DNA of 60,522 nucleotides from Desulfobulbaceae bacterium (GTDB taxonomy: Bacteria; Desulfobacterota; Desulfobulbia; Desulfobulbales; Desulfobulbaceae): positions 1-60,522 of the forward strand of contig JAABPV010000006.1 of the NCBI GenBank assembly GCA_011391865.1, written 5' to 3'. The position numbers and the translations under genes are program-made. Shown one piece after another: positions 25,825 through 34,663 of this stretch; within the stretch, counting starts at the first letter, position 1, and every line of letters starts with the position of its first letter. The notes below the pieces were generated by a model that made no database searches, was not told the origin of the DNA, and worked only from the letters and a program-made list of their open reading frames with translations.

Positions 25825-26269
25825 TCTGCGCATGGAGCTGTGCGAGCCGGTCTTCCGCATGGAATACCGGGTGATCTACGGCGACACGGATGCGGGCGGT
25901 TTGGTCTATAACGCCAACTACCTCCGCTTCATGGAGATGGGCCGTACTGAGATGATGCGCAGCCACGGCCTGCCCTACAGCGAGATGGAGCAGGAGGGGA
26001 TCATTCTGCCGGTGACGGAGTGCTATCTCCGCTACAAGGCATCGGGCCGCTATGATGACATGATCAGTATTGCCACGTCCTTGGCGGAAGTGACAAGGCA
26101 CACACTACGCTTCCATTACCGCATCAGCCGCCAGCACGAGGGCCGCGAGCAACTCTTGGTCAAGGGCTTCACCAAGCACGCCTGCACTGACCGGCAGGGC
26201 AGGCTGATGCCTTTCCCGGACAGCGTCATGGCGCAGATCAGCCGCGTCCGACCGCTGGAGAAAAGTTGA
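25817..26269 (+). CDS. Hotdog-fold acyl-CoA thioesterase, YbgC/FcbC-like
   Basis: The 150-residue product has the 4HBT signature with the catalytic aspartate region VIYGDTDAGGLVYNANYLRF and a second conserved stretch LRYKASGRYDDMISIATSLA. Such enzymes cleave short-chain or aromatic acyl-CoA esters; the substrate here is unknown. The start at ATG 25817 overlaps the apgM stop by 8 bases, indicating coupling. The tRNA-fMet promoter lies directly behind it. Confidence 0.88.
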   Translation: MADLRMELCEPVFRMEYRVIYGDTDAGGLVYNANYLRFMEMGRTEMMRSHGLPYSEMEQEGIILPVTECYLRYKASGRYDDMISIATSLAEVTRHTLRFHYRISRQHEGREQLLVKGFTKHACTDRQGRLMPFPDSVMAQISRVRPLEKS

Positions 26270-26287
26270 GGCTCGGCATTTTCCCTC

Positions 26288-26316
26288 TTGACAGGGCAGA
26301 CGGAGGAGGGTATAGT
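26288..26316 (+). promoter_or_regulatory. Promoter of the split tRNA-fMet gene
   Basis: A consensus -35 TTGACA (26288-26293) and a -10 TATAGT (26311-26316) are spaced by 17 bases. Transcription would start near 26323, only about 7 bases before tRNA nucleotide 1. This is among the best promoter matches in the window. Confidence 0.85.
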
Positions 26317-26329
26317 GTCCGCCATGTGA

Positions 26330-26728
<399 letters not shown>

Positions 26729-26739
26729 CGAAAATGCAA

Positions 26740-26771
26740 GGCCAGCAGGTTTATCCTGTTGGCCTTTTTTT
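26740..26771 (+). terminator. Intrinsic terminator of the tRNA-fMet gene
   Basis: A 10-bp stem (GGCCAGCAGG at 26740-26749 with CCTGTTGGCC at 26755-26764, one G-U) with a 5-nt loop is followed by seven T residues. It starts 11 bases after the tRNA CCA. Confidence 0.92.
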
Positions 26772-27284
26772 GTTGCCGCGCTGGCCGGGAGCAGTCGAAA
26801 TCTATCTTCACGCATATAGTCTGTCCAAAATTTTTGAGAATTATTTTCAAACCTTGCGCCGTCCGCCTGCCCGGCAGGAAGATCGTTTTTTCAGCAGCTT
26901 GCCCCTGTCCGCCCGTTCCTTCCCAAAAAAGAATCCTCGCTCCGCCGCATGTCTTGAAGAAATTGTTTTGACAAAACCGCCCTCAGCTATTTAAGATGGA
27001 AAAATTTCCTGACCGGAATTCTCTGCGGGAGGAGGGCTGCGCCGCGCCCGTGTGCTCCGGTCTCCGCTTTTCGTGCAGCAAAAGAAGAAAAAACTATGTA
27101 TGCTGGTCCTATCCTGCAAAAGCCTGTCGGCGGAGGTTTCTCAGTGATGCCTGAGAGACGCGCCTGTCCGCACCCTTCAACTTCACAAAAAAATTCCTGC
27201 GGTGCGGATGTTCCTCTGATTTCCACTGAACTGGTTTGAACAGCGGCCTCTGCGGGCTGATGCGGCAACGCGCAAGGAATGCAT
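26772..27284 (+). promoter_or_regulatory. 513-base leader of the chemosensory operon, with one candidate promoter
   Basis: No gene is supported here. A consensus TTGACA lies at 26968-26973; a weak -10 (TTAAGA at 26991-26996) follows 17 bases later. If used, the operon mRNA has a leader of about 285 bases. The leader holds GC-rich stretches that could fold (for example around 27120-27150 and 27240-27275), but I could not match a known riboswitch class. The start codon at 27285 is preceded by AAGGAATGCAT. Confidence 0.4.
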
Positions 27285-29126
27285 ATGAAAAAAGTATTGC
27301 TGGTTGACGATGACGAGCTGATCCACGAGCTGATTGAATCCGCGTTAAGCAAGCACAGCGACACTTTTGAGCTGATCCACGCCTTTGATGTCAAAAGCGC
27401 GATGGCAATTTTGGAGCGGGACGACATCGCCTTGATCGTCACAGATTTAGTTATGCCCGGCGGTGACGGCTTCCAGCTCATCTCCCAGCTGCACGAAAAT
27501 CGTCAGGATATCCCCTGCATAGTCATGACCTCCTATGAGCTGCCGGAGCTGGGGCAGCGGCTGGAGGGCAAGGTTTTTCAGCTCTTCAAAAAGCCGGTCA
27601 TGTCCCAGGAGCTGGCCGAGGCTATCCTCCGGGGCCTGAAAAGCCAGCAGAAGCGGGGCGATCTCGGCGAATTTTCAGTGGTCGGCATTGTCCAGCTGAT
27701 GGAGACCGAGGGCACCACCTGCCGCCTGGATGTGCATCGCAGCAGCGACCACCGCGACATCAATCAGTGCATCGTGCAGAATTGCAAAGAGTTCCGGGGT
27801 AGTCTTTTTTTAGTGCAGGGAACGGTTTACGACGCGGTCTGCGGCAAGCTGACCGGCGAGGAGGCGGCCCTCAAGCTCCTGAGCATGGAAGGCGTGCAGG
27901 TCAGCAGCTGCTTCCTTGACAGCAAGAGCATTGTCCGGCGGGTGCATAAGAGCAACCAGAACTTGCTTATCAACGCCATGATTCAGAAGGATCATCAGCG
28001 AGAGGCCGAGTCGGAGGATGCCGCCGAGGCCGCGCCGCCCCAGCAGAAGCTGTTGGACGAGGGCATCCGGCTCTGCGAGCGGTTGGAATTCAGCCAAGCC
28101 CAGAAGCCGCTGATGAGCTTTGTCAAAGAGAACCGACAGTGTGCAGCAGGCTGGCTTTGGCTCTCGCGGGCGGTGACTGAACCGAAGAAGATCAAGGCCG
28201 CTTTGGCTGAAGCCCACCGGCTTGAGCCGGAGCATGGCGACATCATGGAGGACGTGGAGAAAGCCCGCCTCCTCGGCAGCGCGGCGGCAGACATCAAAGT
28301 CATCCGCTGCCCCTTCTGCTACGCCCCGTTGGAGCCGACAGCGACAGGCTGCGGCTTCTGCAAAGCCTGTCTGCTCACTGAATCAGCCTCCTTGACCAAG
28401 CTTGATCCGATCGGCATTGAGCAGCGGCTACTCCGGCGGGCCGCGAGCCGTTTTGAAAAAGTGCTGGCGGCGGAGGTCAATCCCAAGATTCTTTTCTACG
28501 CCGGGGCCGCTTATCTCAATCTCAATGATTTTGACAAGGCCCTGACCTATTTTGACCTGCTGATGCCCATCATTCAGGTGGACAGCCGTCATCAGAAGGT
28601 GGCCGAGCAGGTGGGCCAGATTGTCGAATACATCGCCAGCAGCCAGCGGCTCGATGAGCGCGGGCCAAGGCCGGAGCAGGTGCGCCGCGAGAAGCAGATC
28701 ATTGACAATCAGGTCAACAAGCGGACAGTGCTGGTGGTGGAGGACAGCCCGACCACCCGCAAGGTGATCAAAATGACCTTGCAAGGCGGCGGGTTCCGGG
28801 TCATTGAGGCGGTGGACGGCGTGGAGGCCCTGAGTAAGCTCAACGACGACCGGCCTGACCTTGTGCTGTTAGACATCATGCTGCCAAAAATCGACGGCTA
28901 CAAGATCCTCTCCATTCTCAAGAAGAACGGCGATACCAAGGAGATTCCGGTGGTCATGCTGACCAGCAAGAACCGGATCATCGACAAGGTCAAGGGTCAT
29001 CTTTCCTCGGCAAGTGCTTATCTGACCAAGCCCTTCAAGCCAGCGGAGCTAATCAGCGTGGTGAGCAGCATCCTTGACAAACATGCCCCGGAAAGCGTGA
29101 AGGCGGCTGATCTCCAGCCCGGCTGA
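27285..29126 (+). CDS. Two-receiver response regulator with DUF4388-like, zinc-ribbon and TPR-like middle
   Basis: The 613-residue protein has an N-terminal receiver (Asp54 in IVTDLVMPGGDG) and a DUF4388/PATAN-like segment (about 125-220). A helical linker follows, then a four-cysteine zinc ribbon (C342, C345, C356, C359 in CPFCYAPLEPTATGCGFC), a TPR-like part (about 380-450) and a C-terminal receiver (VLVVEDSPTTRK, with Asp530 in LLDIMLPKIDGY). There is no DNA-binding or output enzyme domain, so it is probably an adaptor that passes phosphate or binds proteins, as PatA- and PilG-type regulators do. It heads the chemosensory block. Confidence 0.85.
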   Translation: MKKVLLVDDDELIHELIESALSKHSDTFELIHAFDVKSAMAILERDDIALIVTDLVMPGGDGFQLISQLHENRQDIPCIVMTSYELPELGQRLEGKVFQLFKKPVMSQELAEAILRGLKSQQKRGDLGEFSVVGIVQLMETEGTTCRLDVHRSSDHRDINQCIVQNCKEFRGSLFLVQGTVYDAVCGKLTGEEAALKLLSMEGVQVSSCFLDSKSIVRRVHKSNQNLLINAMIQKDHQREAESEDAAEAAPPQQKLLDEGIRLCERLEFSQAQKPLMSFVKENRQCAAGWLWLSRAVTEPKKIKAALAEAHRLEPEHGDIMEDVEKARLLGSAAADIKVIRCPFCYAPLEPTATGCGFCKACLLTESASLTKLDPIGIEQRLLRRAASRFEKVLAAEVNPKILFYAGAAYLNLNDFDKALTYFDLLMPIIQVDSRHQKVAEQVGQIVEYIASSQRLDERGPRPEQVRREKQIIDNQVNKRTVLVVEDSPTTRKVIKMTLQGGGFRVIEAVDGVEALSKLNDDRPDLVLLDIMLPKIDGYKILSILKKNGDTKEIPVVMLTSKNRIIDKVKGHLSSASAYLTKPFKPAELISVVSSILDKHAPESVKAADLQPG

Positions 29127-29190
29127 GTCGAGGCCGCGCCACCCGCATATGCATTGATTTGAACCTCAACGTTAAAAAAAAGGAAAAGCA

Positions 29191-29556
29191 ATGGCAAAGA
29201 AACTGCTGATCGTTGACGACAGCCCCACTGAACTGAAGCTGATCATGGATGTGTTCAGCGGCCCGGAATACACCCTCGTGACCGCAGGTGACGGCGAGGA
29301 GGGCGTTGAGAAGGCCAAATCCGAGAAGCCGGATTTGATCATCCTTGACGTGGTTATGCCGAAGATGAACGGCTTTCAGGCTTGCCGGACGATCAAATCC
29401 GAAGCCGCGACCCAAGCCATTCCGATCATCCTGCTGACCAGCAAGAACCAGAAGTCGGACGAGTTCTGGGGCAAGAAGCAGGGCGCAGATGTCTATCTGA
29501 CCAAACCCTTTGACTCGGCGGAACTGCTCAAAGCGGTCTCCGGCCTGCTCGCCTGA
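29191..29556 (+). CDS. Single-domain response regulator, PilH/CheY-like
   Basis: The 121-residue protein is one receiver domain: acidic pocket LLIVDDSPTELK, phospho-acceptor Asp53 in LIILDVVMPKMNG, conserved Thr/Ser in LLTSKNQKSDEFWGKKQGAD and the lysine in VYLTKPFD. The insert after LLTSKNQKSDEFW is typical of PilH-like proteins of twitching motility systems. It likely accepts phosphate from the large CheA. A good AAGGAAAAGCA ribosome site precedes the start. Confidence 0.92.
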   Translation: MAKKLLIVDDSPTELKLIMDVFSGPEYTLVTAGDGEEGVEKAKSEKPDLIILDVVMPKMNGFQACRTIKSEAATQAIPIILLTSKNQKSDEFWGKKQGADVYLTKPFDSAELLKAVSGLLA

Positions 29557-29562
29557 GAGCGG

Positions 29563-30144
29563 ATGGCCGCCCGGCCCGACATGCCCGGTCAAGATTCCGG
29601 CTTGGCCGAGCTGCTTGCCGCCATTGATCAGGAGGTCGCCGAAGAGCTGCGCCGGGAGCAGCTCCAAGCGGACCGCCTCAGCGCGGACAAGGCCGCTCTG
29701 ACCGAAATCGGCAGGCATCTCTGCTTCCGGCTGGCTGGGCAGGATCTGGCGGTGCCCCTCGCTCAGGTGCTGGAGGTCGGCGAGCTGGAGACGCTGCGGC
29801 CCTTGCCTTTTCTGCCTGACTGGGCTGAAGGCGTGACCAACATCCGGGGCGAGATTGTCTCAGTCACCAATCTCGCCGTTTTTTTTCAGACCGGCGGCAG
29901 AGCGCAGAAGAAAAGCCGCACGGTCATCATTCTCCATGAGGGCGGGATGAAAACCGCCGCCATTGTCGACAAAATTACCGGCACCCGTCTTTTGCACACA
30001 AGGGAGGGACTGGCTAACAGCGGCTCGGCAGCGGTTCCGGCGGACTTTTTGTCCGGCGCGGCCCTGTTCATGGCCGAAGACAGTGAAAACCGGCTGGACA
30101 TCCTCAACAGCGGCAGACTGCTCGCCGCCCTCAGACTGCAATGA
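29563..30144 (+). CDS. CheW-domain coupling protein, PilI-like
   Basis: The 193-residue protein has a helical N-terminal extension of about 55 residues and then a CheW domain (FRLAGQDLAVPLAQVLEVGE, LPDWAEGVTNIRGEIVSVTN, then VDKITG). CheW proteins link receptors to CheA. It begins 6 bases after the PilH-like gene. The likely start is the ATG at 29563; homology covers only the CheW part, so the exact start is less certain. Confidence 0.9.
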   Translation: MAARPDMPGQDSGLAELLAAIDQEVAEELRREQLQADRLSADKAALTEIGRHLCFRLAGQDLAVPLAQVLEVGELETLRPLPFLPDWAEGVTNIRGEIVSVTNLAVFFQTGGRAQKKSRTVIILHEGGMKTAAIVDKITGTRLLHTREGLANSGSAAVPADFLSGAALFMAEDSENRLDILNSGRLLAALRLQ

Positions 30145-30180
30145 ATTCTCCAATCCCTCAACCGATGAAGGAGCAGGCAG

Positions 30181-33100
30181 ATGGATGGCATTGCGGCTGA
30201 ATTCCTGCGCGAGGTGGAAGGATACCTGCCGGAGATGCGCGGCTGTCTGCAAGCGTTGACGCAGAATCCGGGCGACCGCGAGGCCGCCGAGGAGCTGCAC
30301 CGCATTGTCCACACTGTCAAGGGCGCGGCGGCGATGGTCGGCTTTGACTGCCTGAGCAAGACCGGCGAGCTGCTGGAGCAGGTCATGGAGCAGGTGCTGG
30401 AGGAGGGGCTTGTTCTCGACAGCGACATGATCGCCCTCTTCGGCGGCACGGCAGAGCGCATCGCCGTTTTCTGCGCCCAAGACGGCAAGGAGGAGGGCGG
30501 CCTGCATAAGGAGACGCTGGCCGCCTTTGCCCGGCTGCGCCCGCCGCCTGCCCCGGAACCGCCCAGCGATTCCATCGCCGCCATTCTTGACCAGTTGCTC
30601 TCTGTCTCCGACGGGGAGGAAGAGCCTGCGGAAGGCACGGAGGAGGATTTTTTCCTGCTTCTTAATGAGGAGCAGGAAGAGCCGGTTGCTCCGGCGGAAA
30701 GCGCGGGCGAGACTGATTCTGCCGCTGCGGAGCTTTCTGAGGCAGAGCAGCCGAACGCTGCACCCGCCGCTTTTGAGGAAGAGGATGATTTTTTTGCCGA
30801 TCATGCCGACAGCGAAGATGCGGCGGAGGATTTGTTTGCCGATTTGAACGGCCCGGCAGAGGATGAGCTTTTTCCTGATTCTGACGATGCGGGCAGTCCG
30901 GCAGGCCGTTTCCGCGAAATAATGGCGGCGCAGACAGCGCAGCTTGCGGCGGAGGAGCTGGCAGAGGAAGAGGACGACCTTTTTGCCCTAAGCACCGAAG
31001 CCGACGAAGAAAACGCAGCTGCTGAGGCCATTGATCCTGAACTGCTGGAATGTTTTGCCGAAGAAACTGCCGAGCATCTGGAGAACATCAGTCTGCAATT
31101 GCAGCATCTGAGCGCGGCGGCGCAGAAGGACGCGCCGCTGACTGAGCCGCTGCGTGACAATCTGCACGTGCTGCGCCGCTCGGTGCACACGTTGAAGGGC
31201 GCGGCGGCGGTGATCGGCATTGAGCCGGTGGCCGCGTGGGGCCGCGAATTTGAAGATTTTCTTGACTGGCTGCACGATGACGCGCCGAATTTCGGGCCGC
31301 AGGCGGCAGGAGCAATTCAGGAAGGCGCGGAGATCCTCGCCCGGCTGGCCGACAATCCCGCCAGCGATGTTGCGGCGGCGCAGCAGGCCGCTGCCGCCCG
31401 TTTTCACGAGGTGATGGCCGCCGCAGAAGTTCCGCCGGTCGATGCGGCTGCTGCGGAGGAGCTGCTGTTTGACACGTCAGCCAAAGAAGAACTGTTCGCT
31501 GAAGAAAAGGCTGCGGACAATCCGCTCTTTGACGAGCTGTTCAGCAGCGAAGACGCGCTGGACGATGCCGATGCCGACAGCCTCTTTCAAGCCGCAGAGG
31601 AAGACAGTCTGTTTTTCGCTTCCCCGCCTGAAGCTGCCAACGCCGCTGCCGCGCCAGAAAAAGACGGGCCAGACGAGGAAACTGAGGCTGTTGATCCAGA
31701 GCTGCTGGAATGCTTCGCGGAGGAGACCGCCGAGCATCTGGAGAATATCGACCTGCAACTGAAGCACTTGGCGGCGGCGGCGACCAGCGAGACTGTCCTT
31801 TCTGAGCCGCTGCGGGAAAATCTGCACTCGCTGCGTCGGTCGGTGCACACGCTGAAAGGCGCGGCGGCGGTGATCGGCATCAGACCGGTGGCGGTTTGGG
31901 GCCACGAGTTCGAGGATTTCTTGGACTGGCTGCACGACGAGTCGCCGACGCTGGGGCCGCAGGCGGTCGCCGCCATGCAGGACGGTGCGGACATTCTCGC
32001 CCGGCTGGCCGACAATCCAGCCAGCGATGTTGCGCAGGAGCGGCAGGCTGCCGCTGACTGCTTCCAAGCTGTCATGACAAATGTCCCGCAGCGGCCTGCT
32101 GCGGAGCTTCCCGCGTTTACGTCCACCTCTGATGCGCAGCCGGAAACGGCTGACCTGCCTTCCGCATCAGAGGGGGGCGTATTTTTTGCTGAAGAAGAGG
32201 CGGAAGCCGCGCCGGAGGCCCTTGCTGACGACGGGCTGTTTGCGGCGGCTGATGAAGAGCTGTTCGCCGCCGCCCCGGAAGAGGAGCCTGTCAGTCAAGG
32301 CATTGATCCTGAGCTGATGGAATGCTTCCGCGAGGAGACCTCCGAGCATCTGGAAAACATTGACCAGCAGCTGAAGGAGCTGGCCGCCGGAGTGGACGGC
32401 GAGACCATTCTTTCCGAGCCGCTGCGGGAGAATCTGCACTCGCTGCGCCGCTCGGTGCACACGCTGAAGGGCGCGGCGGCGGTGATCGGCATTGAGCCGG
32501 TGGCGGCTTGGGGCCACGAGTTCGAGGATTTCTTGGACTGGCTGCATGACGAGTCGCCGACGCTGGGGCCGCAGGCGGTTGCCGCCATGCAGGAGGGCGC
32601 GGATCTGCTGGTGCGGATCACTGAAAATCCGGCGGGCGACACGGCGGAAAAAAAGGCGACGGTCACAGCCCGTTTCAGCCGTATCATGACCGAAGAAACG
32701 CCGCCGCCTGCCGCCGCCTTCAGCCAGCCGCTGCCGGAAGAAGCCGCGCCCGCGCCGCCGCAGTCGGTTCAAGCCACTGCTCCTCCTGCTGCCGCCCCAG
32801 CGGCGGAGCAAGGGCCGGTCGGCGTGCGGCGGGTCAACACCCTGCGCGTGGAGATCAGCAAAATTGACCAAGTGGTCGGCCTGAGCGGCGACATGGTCAT
32901 CAACCTGAGCAGCTTTGAGTCCTCAATGTCGGCAATGTCCGGCACCCTCAACGAGCTGGGCATGATCCTTCAGCGCCTGAAGAGCATCAACCACAGCTTG
33001 GAGGCGGGCTACGAGCTGGCCACCATCCCCTATCTGCGCGGCGCAGGCGAGGCGGGCGGCGGCCTGACCGAGGATTTTGACCCGCTGGAGATGGACCGCT

Positions 33101-34641
33101 ACTCCGAGCTGAACATCCTCATCCGCTCCTTGAGCGAGGCGGTCAGCGACCTCGACTCGATCATGACCCAGAGCGCGCTGGAGAACGTCGCTTGGCAGAA
33201 GACGGTTGAGCGGCAGGCGCGGGTTCTGAAGGATGTGCAGAACAAAATGATCGGCCTGCGCATGACCCCGCTTTCGGTGCTTTCCGCCCGGATGCAGCGC
33301 ACTGTGCGTGAGGCCGAGCGCAGCACCGGCCATCCTGTACAGCTCGTTTTGGAAGGCGAGTCAATCATGATGGACACCCGCGTCTGGGACACTATGGCCG
33401 ACGCGCTGATGCACATCCTCCGCAACTCGGTGGCCCACGGCGGCAGCCCGGATCGCCAGCTCACCGTGCACATCAAGGCAGAACGGCGCGGCGGCCAGTT
33501 CTCCCTGCGGATCAAGGACAACGGCAATGGCTTGGATTATGACGCGATCCGCGCCAAAGGCATGAAGCTCTACCCGCTGGAGCGCATCGGCGGCATGAGC
33601 GACGAGAAGCTGGCCGCGCTAATCTTCCGGCACGGTTTCTCCAGCACAGGCGCGGTCAGCAGCATTGCCGGACGCGGCGTGGGCATGGACGTGGTGCGCG
33701 ACTCAGTGGATCTGCTCAACGGCTCGATTGAGATCTTCTCCGAGCGGGGCAAGGGGCTGGAGCTGCGCATTCGCCTGCCAGTGGCCGTGGCCCAGCTTCA
33801 GGCGGTTCTGGTCCGGCTGGCCGGGCAGATTTACGCCGTGCCCATGCACGACATCAGCAGCGCGGCGCGGGTGCGACCTGAGGAGATCAGCGGCAGCGAG
33901 TATGAGACCGCCGACGGTGGGCGGATACCTCTGCTCAAGCCGATGGCTATTCCTGGCTTTCATGTCGGTGCGGCAGGCGAGGTGTCGCCGGAGAGCGAGC
34001 TGGCAGTGCTGGTCATTCAGGCGGGCCGCAGGCGGGCCGCCCTGCTCTGCGAGCAGATCATCGCGCAGCGCGACATTGTTTTTAAGGATTTAGGTAGTCA
34101 TCTGCATTCCGTGTCCTGTATCGCGGGCGTGACCATCATGGGTGCCGGCAGCTTGGTGCCGATCATCCAGACTGACGATCTGCTGAAAAAATGGGCCGAA
34201 TTGGCTGCGCCGCTGCCCGGCAAGACGGTTGAGGAGCAGGCGGCGGAGAAGCCGCTGCAAGTGCTGGTGGTGGACGACTCAATCAGCGTGCGCAAGGTGG
34301 TCTCCAACTTCCTCATGCAGCAGGGCTGGCAGCCGACTGTGGCCCGCAACGGCATCGAGGCACTGGAGCGCATCCGCGAAGAGAGGCCCGACTTGATGCT
34401 GCTGGATGTGGAGATGCCGCGTATGAACGGCTTCGAGGTTTTGCAGGCCCTGCAAAGCCAGCCGGAATTCCACGATATTCCAGTGGTCATGCTCACCTCG
34501 CGCAGCGCGGACAAGTACCGCGAGAAGGCTTCCCAGCTTGGTGCGCGTGGCTTCCTGACCAAGCCGTTCAAGGAAGATGAGGCCATTGAACTGATCCGCA
34601 GCATGACTTCCGGGCCGGTTCCGGCGGAGATGAACGGATGA
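30181..34641 (+). CDS. Hybrid CheA-type histidine kinase with four Hpt domains, CheW and receiver domains
   Basis: The 1486-residue kinase resembles ChpA of type IV pilus systems. Phospho-acceptor histidines lie in HTVKGAAAMVG (His44) and in three copies of HTLKGAAAVIG (His336, His556, His760), separated by acidic, low-complexity linkers. Then come the dimerisation region (LRVEISKIDQVVGLSGDMVI), the ATPase (HILRNSVAHGG, DNGNGLDYDA, GRGVGMDVVRD), a CheW-like domain (about 1190-1330) and a receiver (Asp1409 in LLDVEMPRMNG). Hpt copies 2-4 are almost identical at DNA level. A GGAG-type site precedes the ATG at 30181. Confidence 0.95.
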   Translation: MDGIAAEFLREVEGYLPEMRGCLQALTQNPGDREAAEELHRIVHTVKGAAAMVGFDCLSKTGELLEQVMEQVLEEGLVLDSDMIALFGGTAERIAVFCAQDGKEEGGLHKETLAAFARLRPPPAPEPPSDSIAAILDQLLSVSDGEEEPAEGTEEDFFLLLNEEQEEPVAPAESAGETDSAAAELSEAEQPNAAPAAFEEEDDFFADHADSEDAAEDLFADLNGPAEDELFPDSDDAGSPAGRFREIMAAQTAQLAAEELAEEEDDLFALSTEADEENAAAEAIDPELLECFAEETAEHLENISLQLQHLSAAAQKDAPLTEPLRDNLHVLRRSVHTLKGAAAVIGIEPVAAWGREFEDFLDWLHDDAPNFGPQAAGAIQEGAEILARLADNPASDVAAAQQAAAARFHEVMAAAEVPPVDAAAAEELLFDTSAKEELFAEEKAADNPLFDELFSSEDALDDADADSLFQAAEEDSLFFASPPEAANAAAAPEKDGPDEETEAVDPELLECFAEETAEHLENIDLQLKHLAAAATSETVLSEPLRENLHSLRRSVHTLKGAAAVIGIRPVAVWGHEFEDFLDWLHDESPTLGPQAVAAMQDGADILARLADNPASDVAQERQAAADCFQAVMTNVPQRPAAELPAFTSTSDAQPETADLPSASEGGVFFAEEEAEAAPEALADDGLFAAADEELFAAAPEEEPVSQGIDPELMECFREETSEHLENIDQQLKELAAGVDGETILSEPLRENLHSLRRSVHTLKGAAAVIGIEPVAAWGHEFEDFLDWLHDESPTLGPQAVAAMQEGADLLVRITENPAGDTAEKKATVTARFSRIMTEETPPPAAAFSQPLPEEAAPAPPQSVQATAPPAAAPAAEQGPVGVRRVNTLRVEISKIDQVVGLSGDMVINLSSFESSMSAMSGTLNELGMILQRLKSINHSLEAGYELATIPYLRGAGEAGGGLTEDFDPLEMDRYSELNILIRSLSEAVSDLDSIMTQSALENVAWQKTVERQARVLKDVQNKMIGLRMTPLSVLSARMQRTVREAERSTGHPVQLVLEGESIMMDTRVWDTMADALMHILRNSVAHGGSPDRQLTVHIKAERRGGQFSLRIKDNGNGLDYDAIRAKGMKLYPLERIGGMSDEKLAALIFRHGFSSTGAVSSIAGRGVGMDVVRDSVDLLNGSIEIFSERGKGLELRIRLPVAVAQLQAVLVRLAGQIYAVPMHDISSAARVRPEEISGSEYETADGGRIPLLKPMAIPGFHVGAAGEVSPESELAVLVIQAGRRRAALLCEQIIAQRDIVFKDLGSHLHSVSCIAGVTIMGAGSLVPIIQTDDLLKKWAELAAPLPGKTVEEQAAEKPLQVLVVDDSISVRKVVSNFLMQQGWQPTVARNGIEALERIREERPDLMLLDVEMPRMNGFEVLQALQSQPEFHDIPVVMLTSRSADKYREKASQLGARGFLTKPFKEDEAIELIRSMTSGPVPAEMNG
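31021..32640 (+). repeat. Three near-identical Hpt-coding modules within cheA
   Basis: Modules begin near 31027, 31690 and 32299 (each with GATCC.GA.CTG.TGGAATG coding for DPELLECF or DPELMECF) and run for about 340 bases. Modules 2 and 3 are nearly identical over long tracts, such as the one coding for HEFEDFLDWLHDESPTLGPQ, and differ mostly at third codon positions. The linkers between modules are unrelated acidic stretches. This points to recent in-frame duplication or ongoing gene conversion. Confidence 0.85.
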
Positions 34642-34663
34642 ACAGCCTCTTCAGCGCAAAACT

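Noticed and set aside
27100-27284. Known riboswitch class in the chemosensory leader
   Set aside because: Some stretches can fold, but I could not match c-di-GMP, preQ1 or other consensus elements with confidence.
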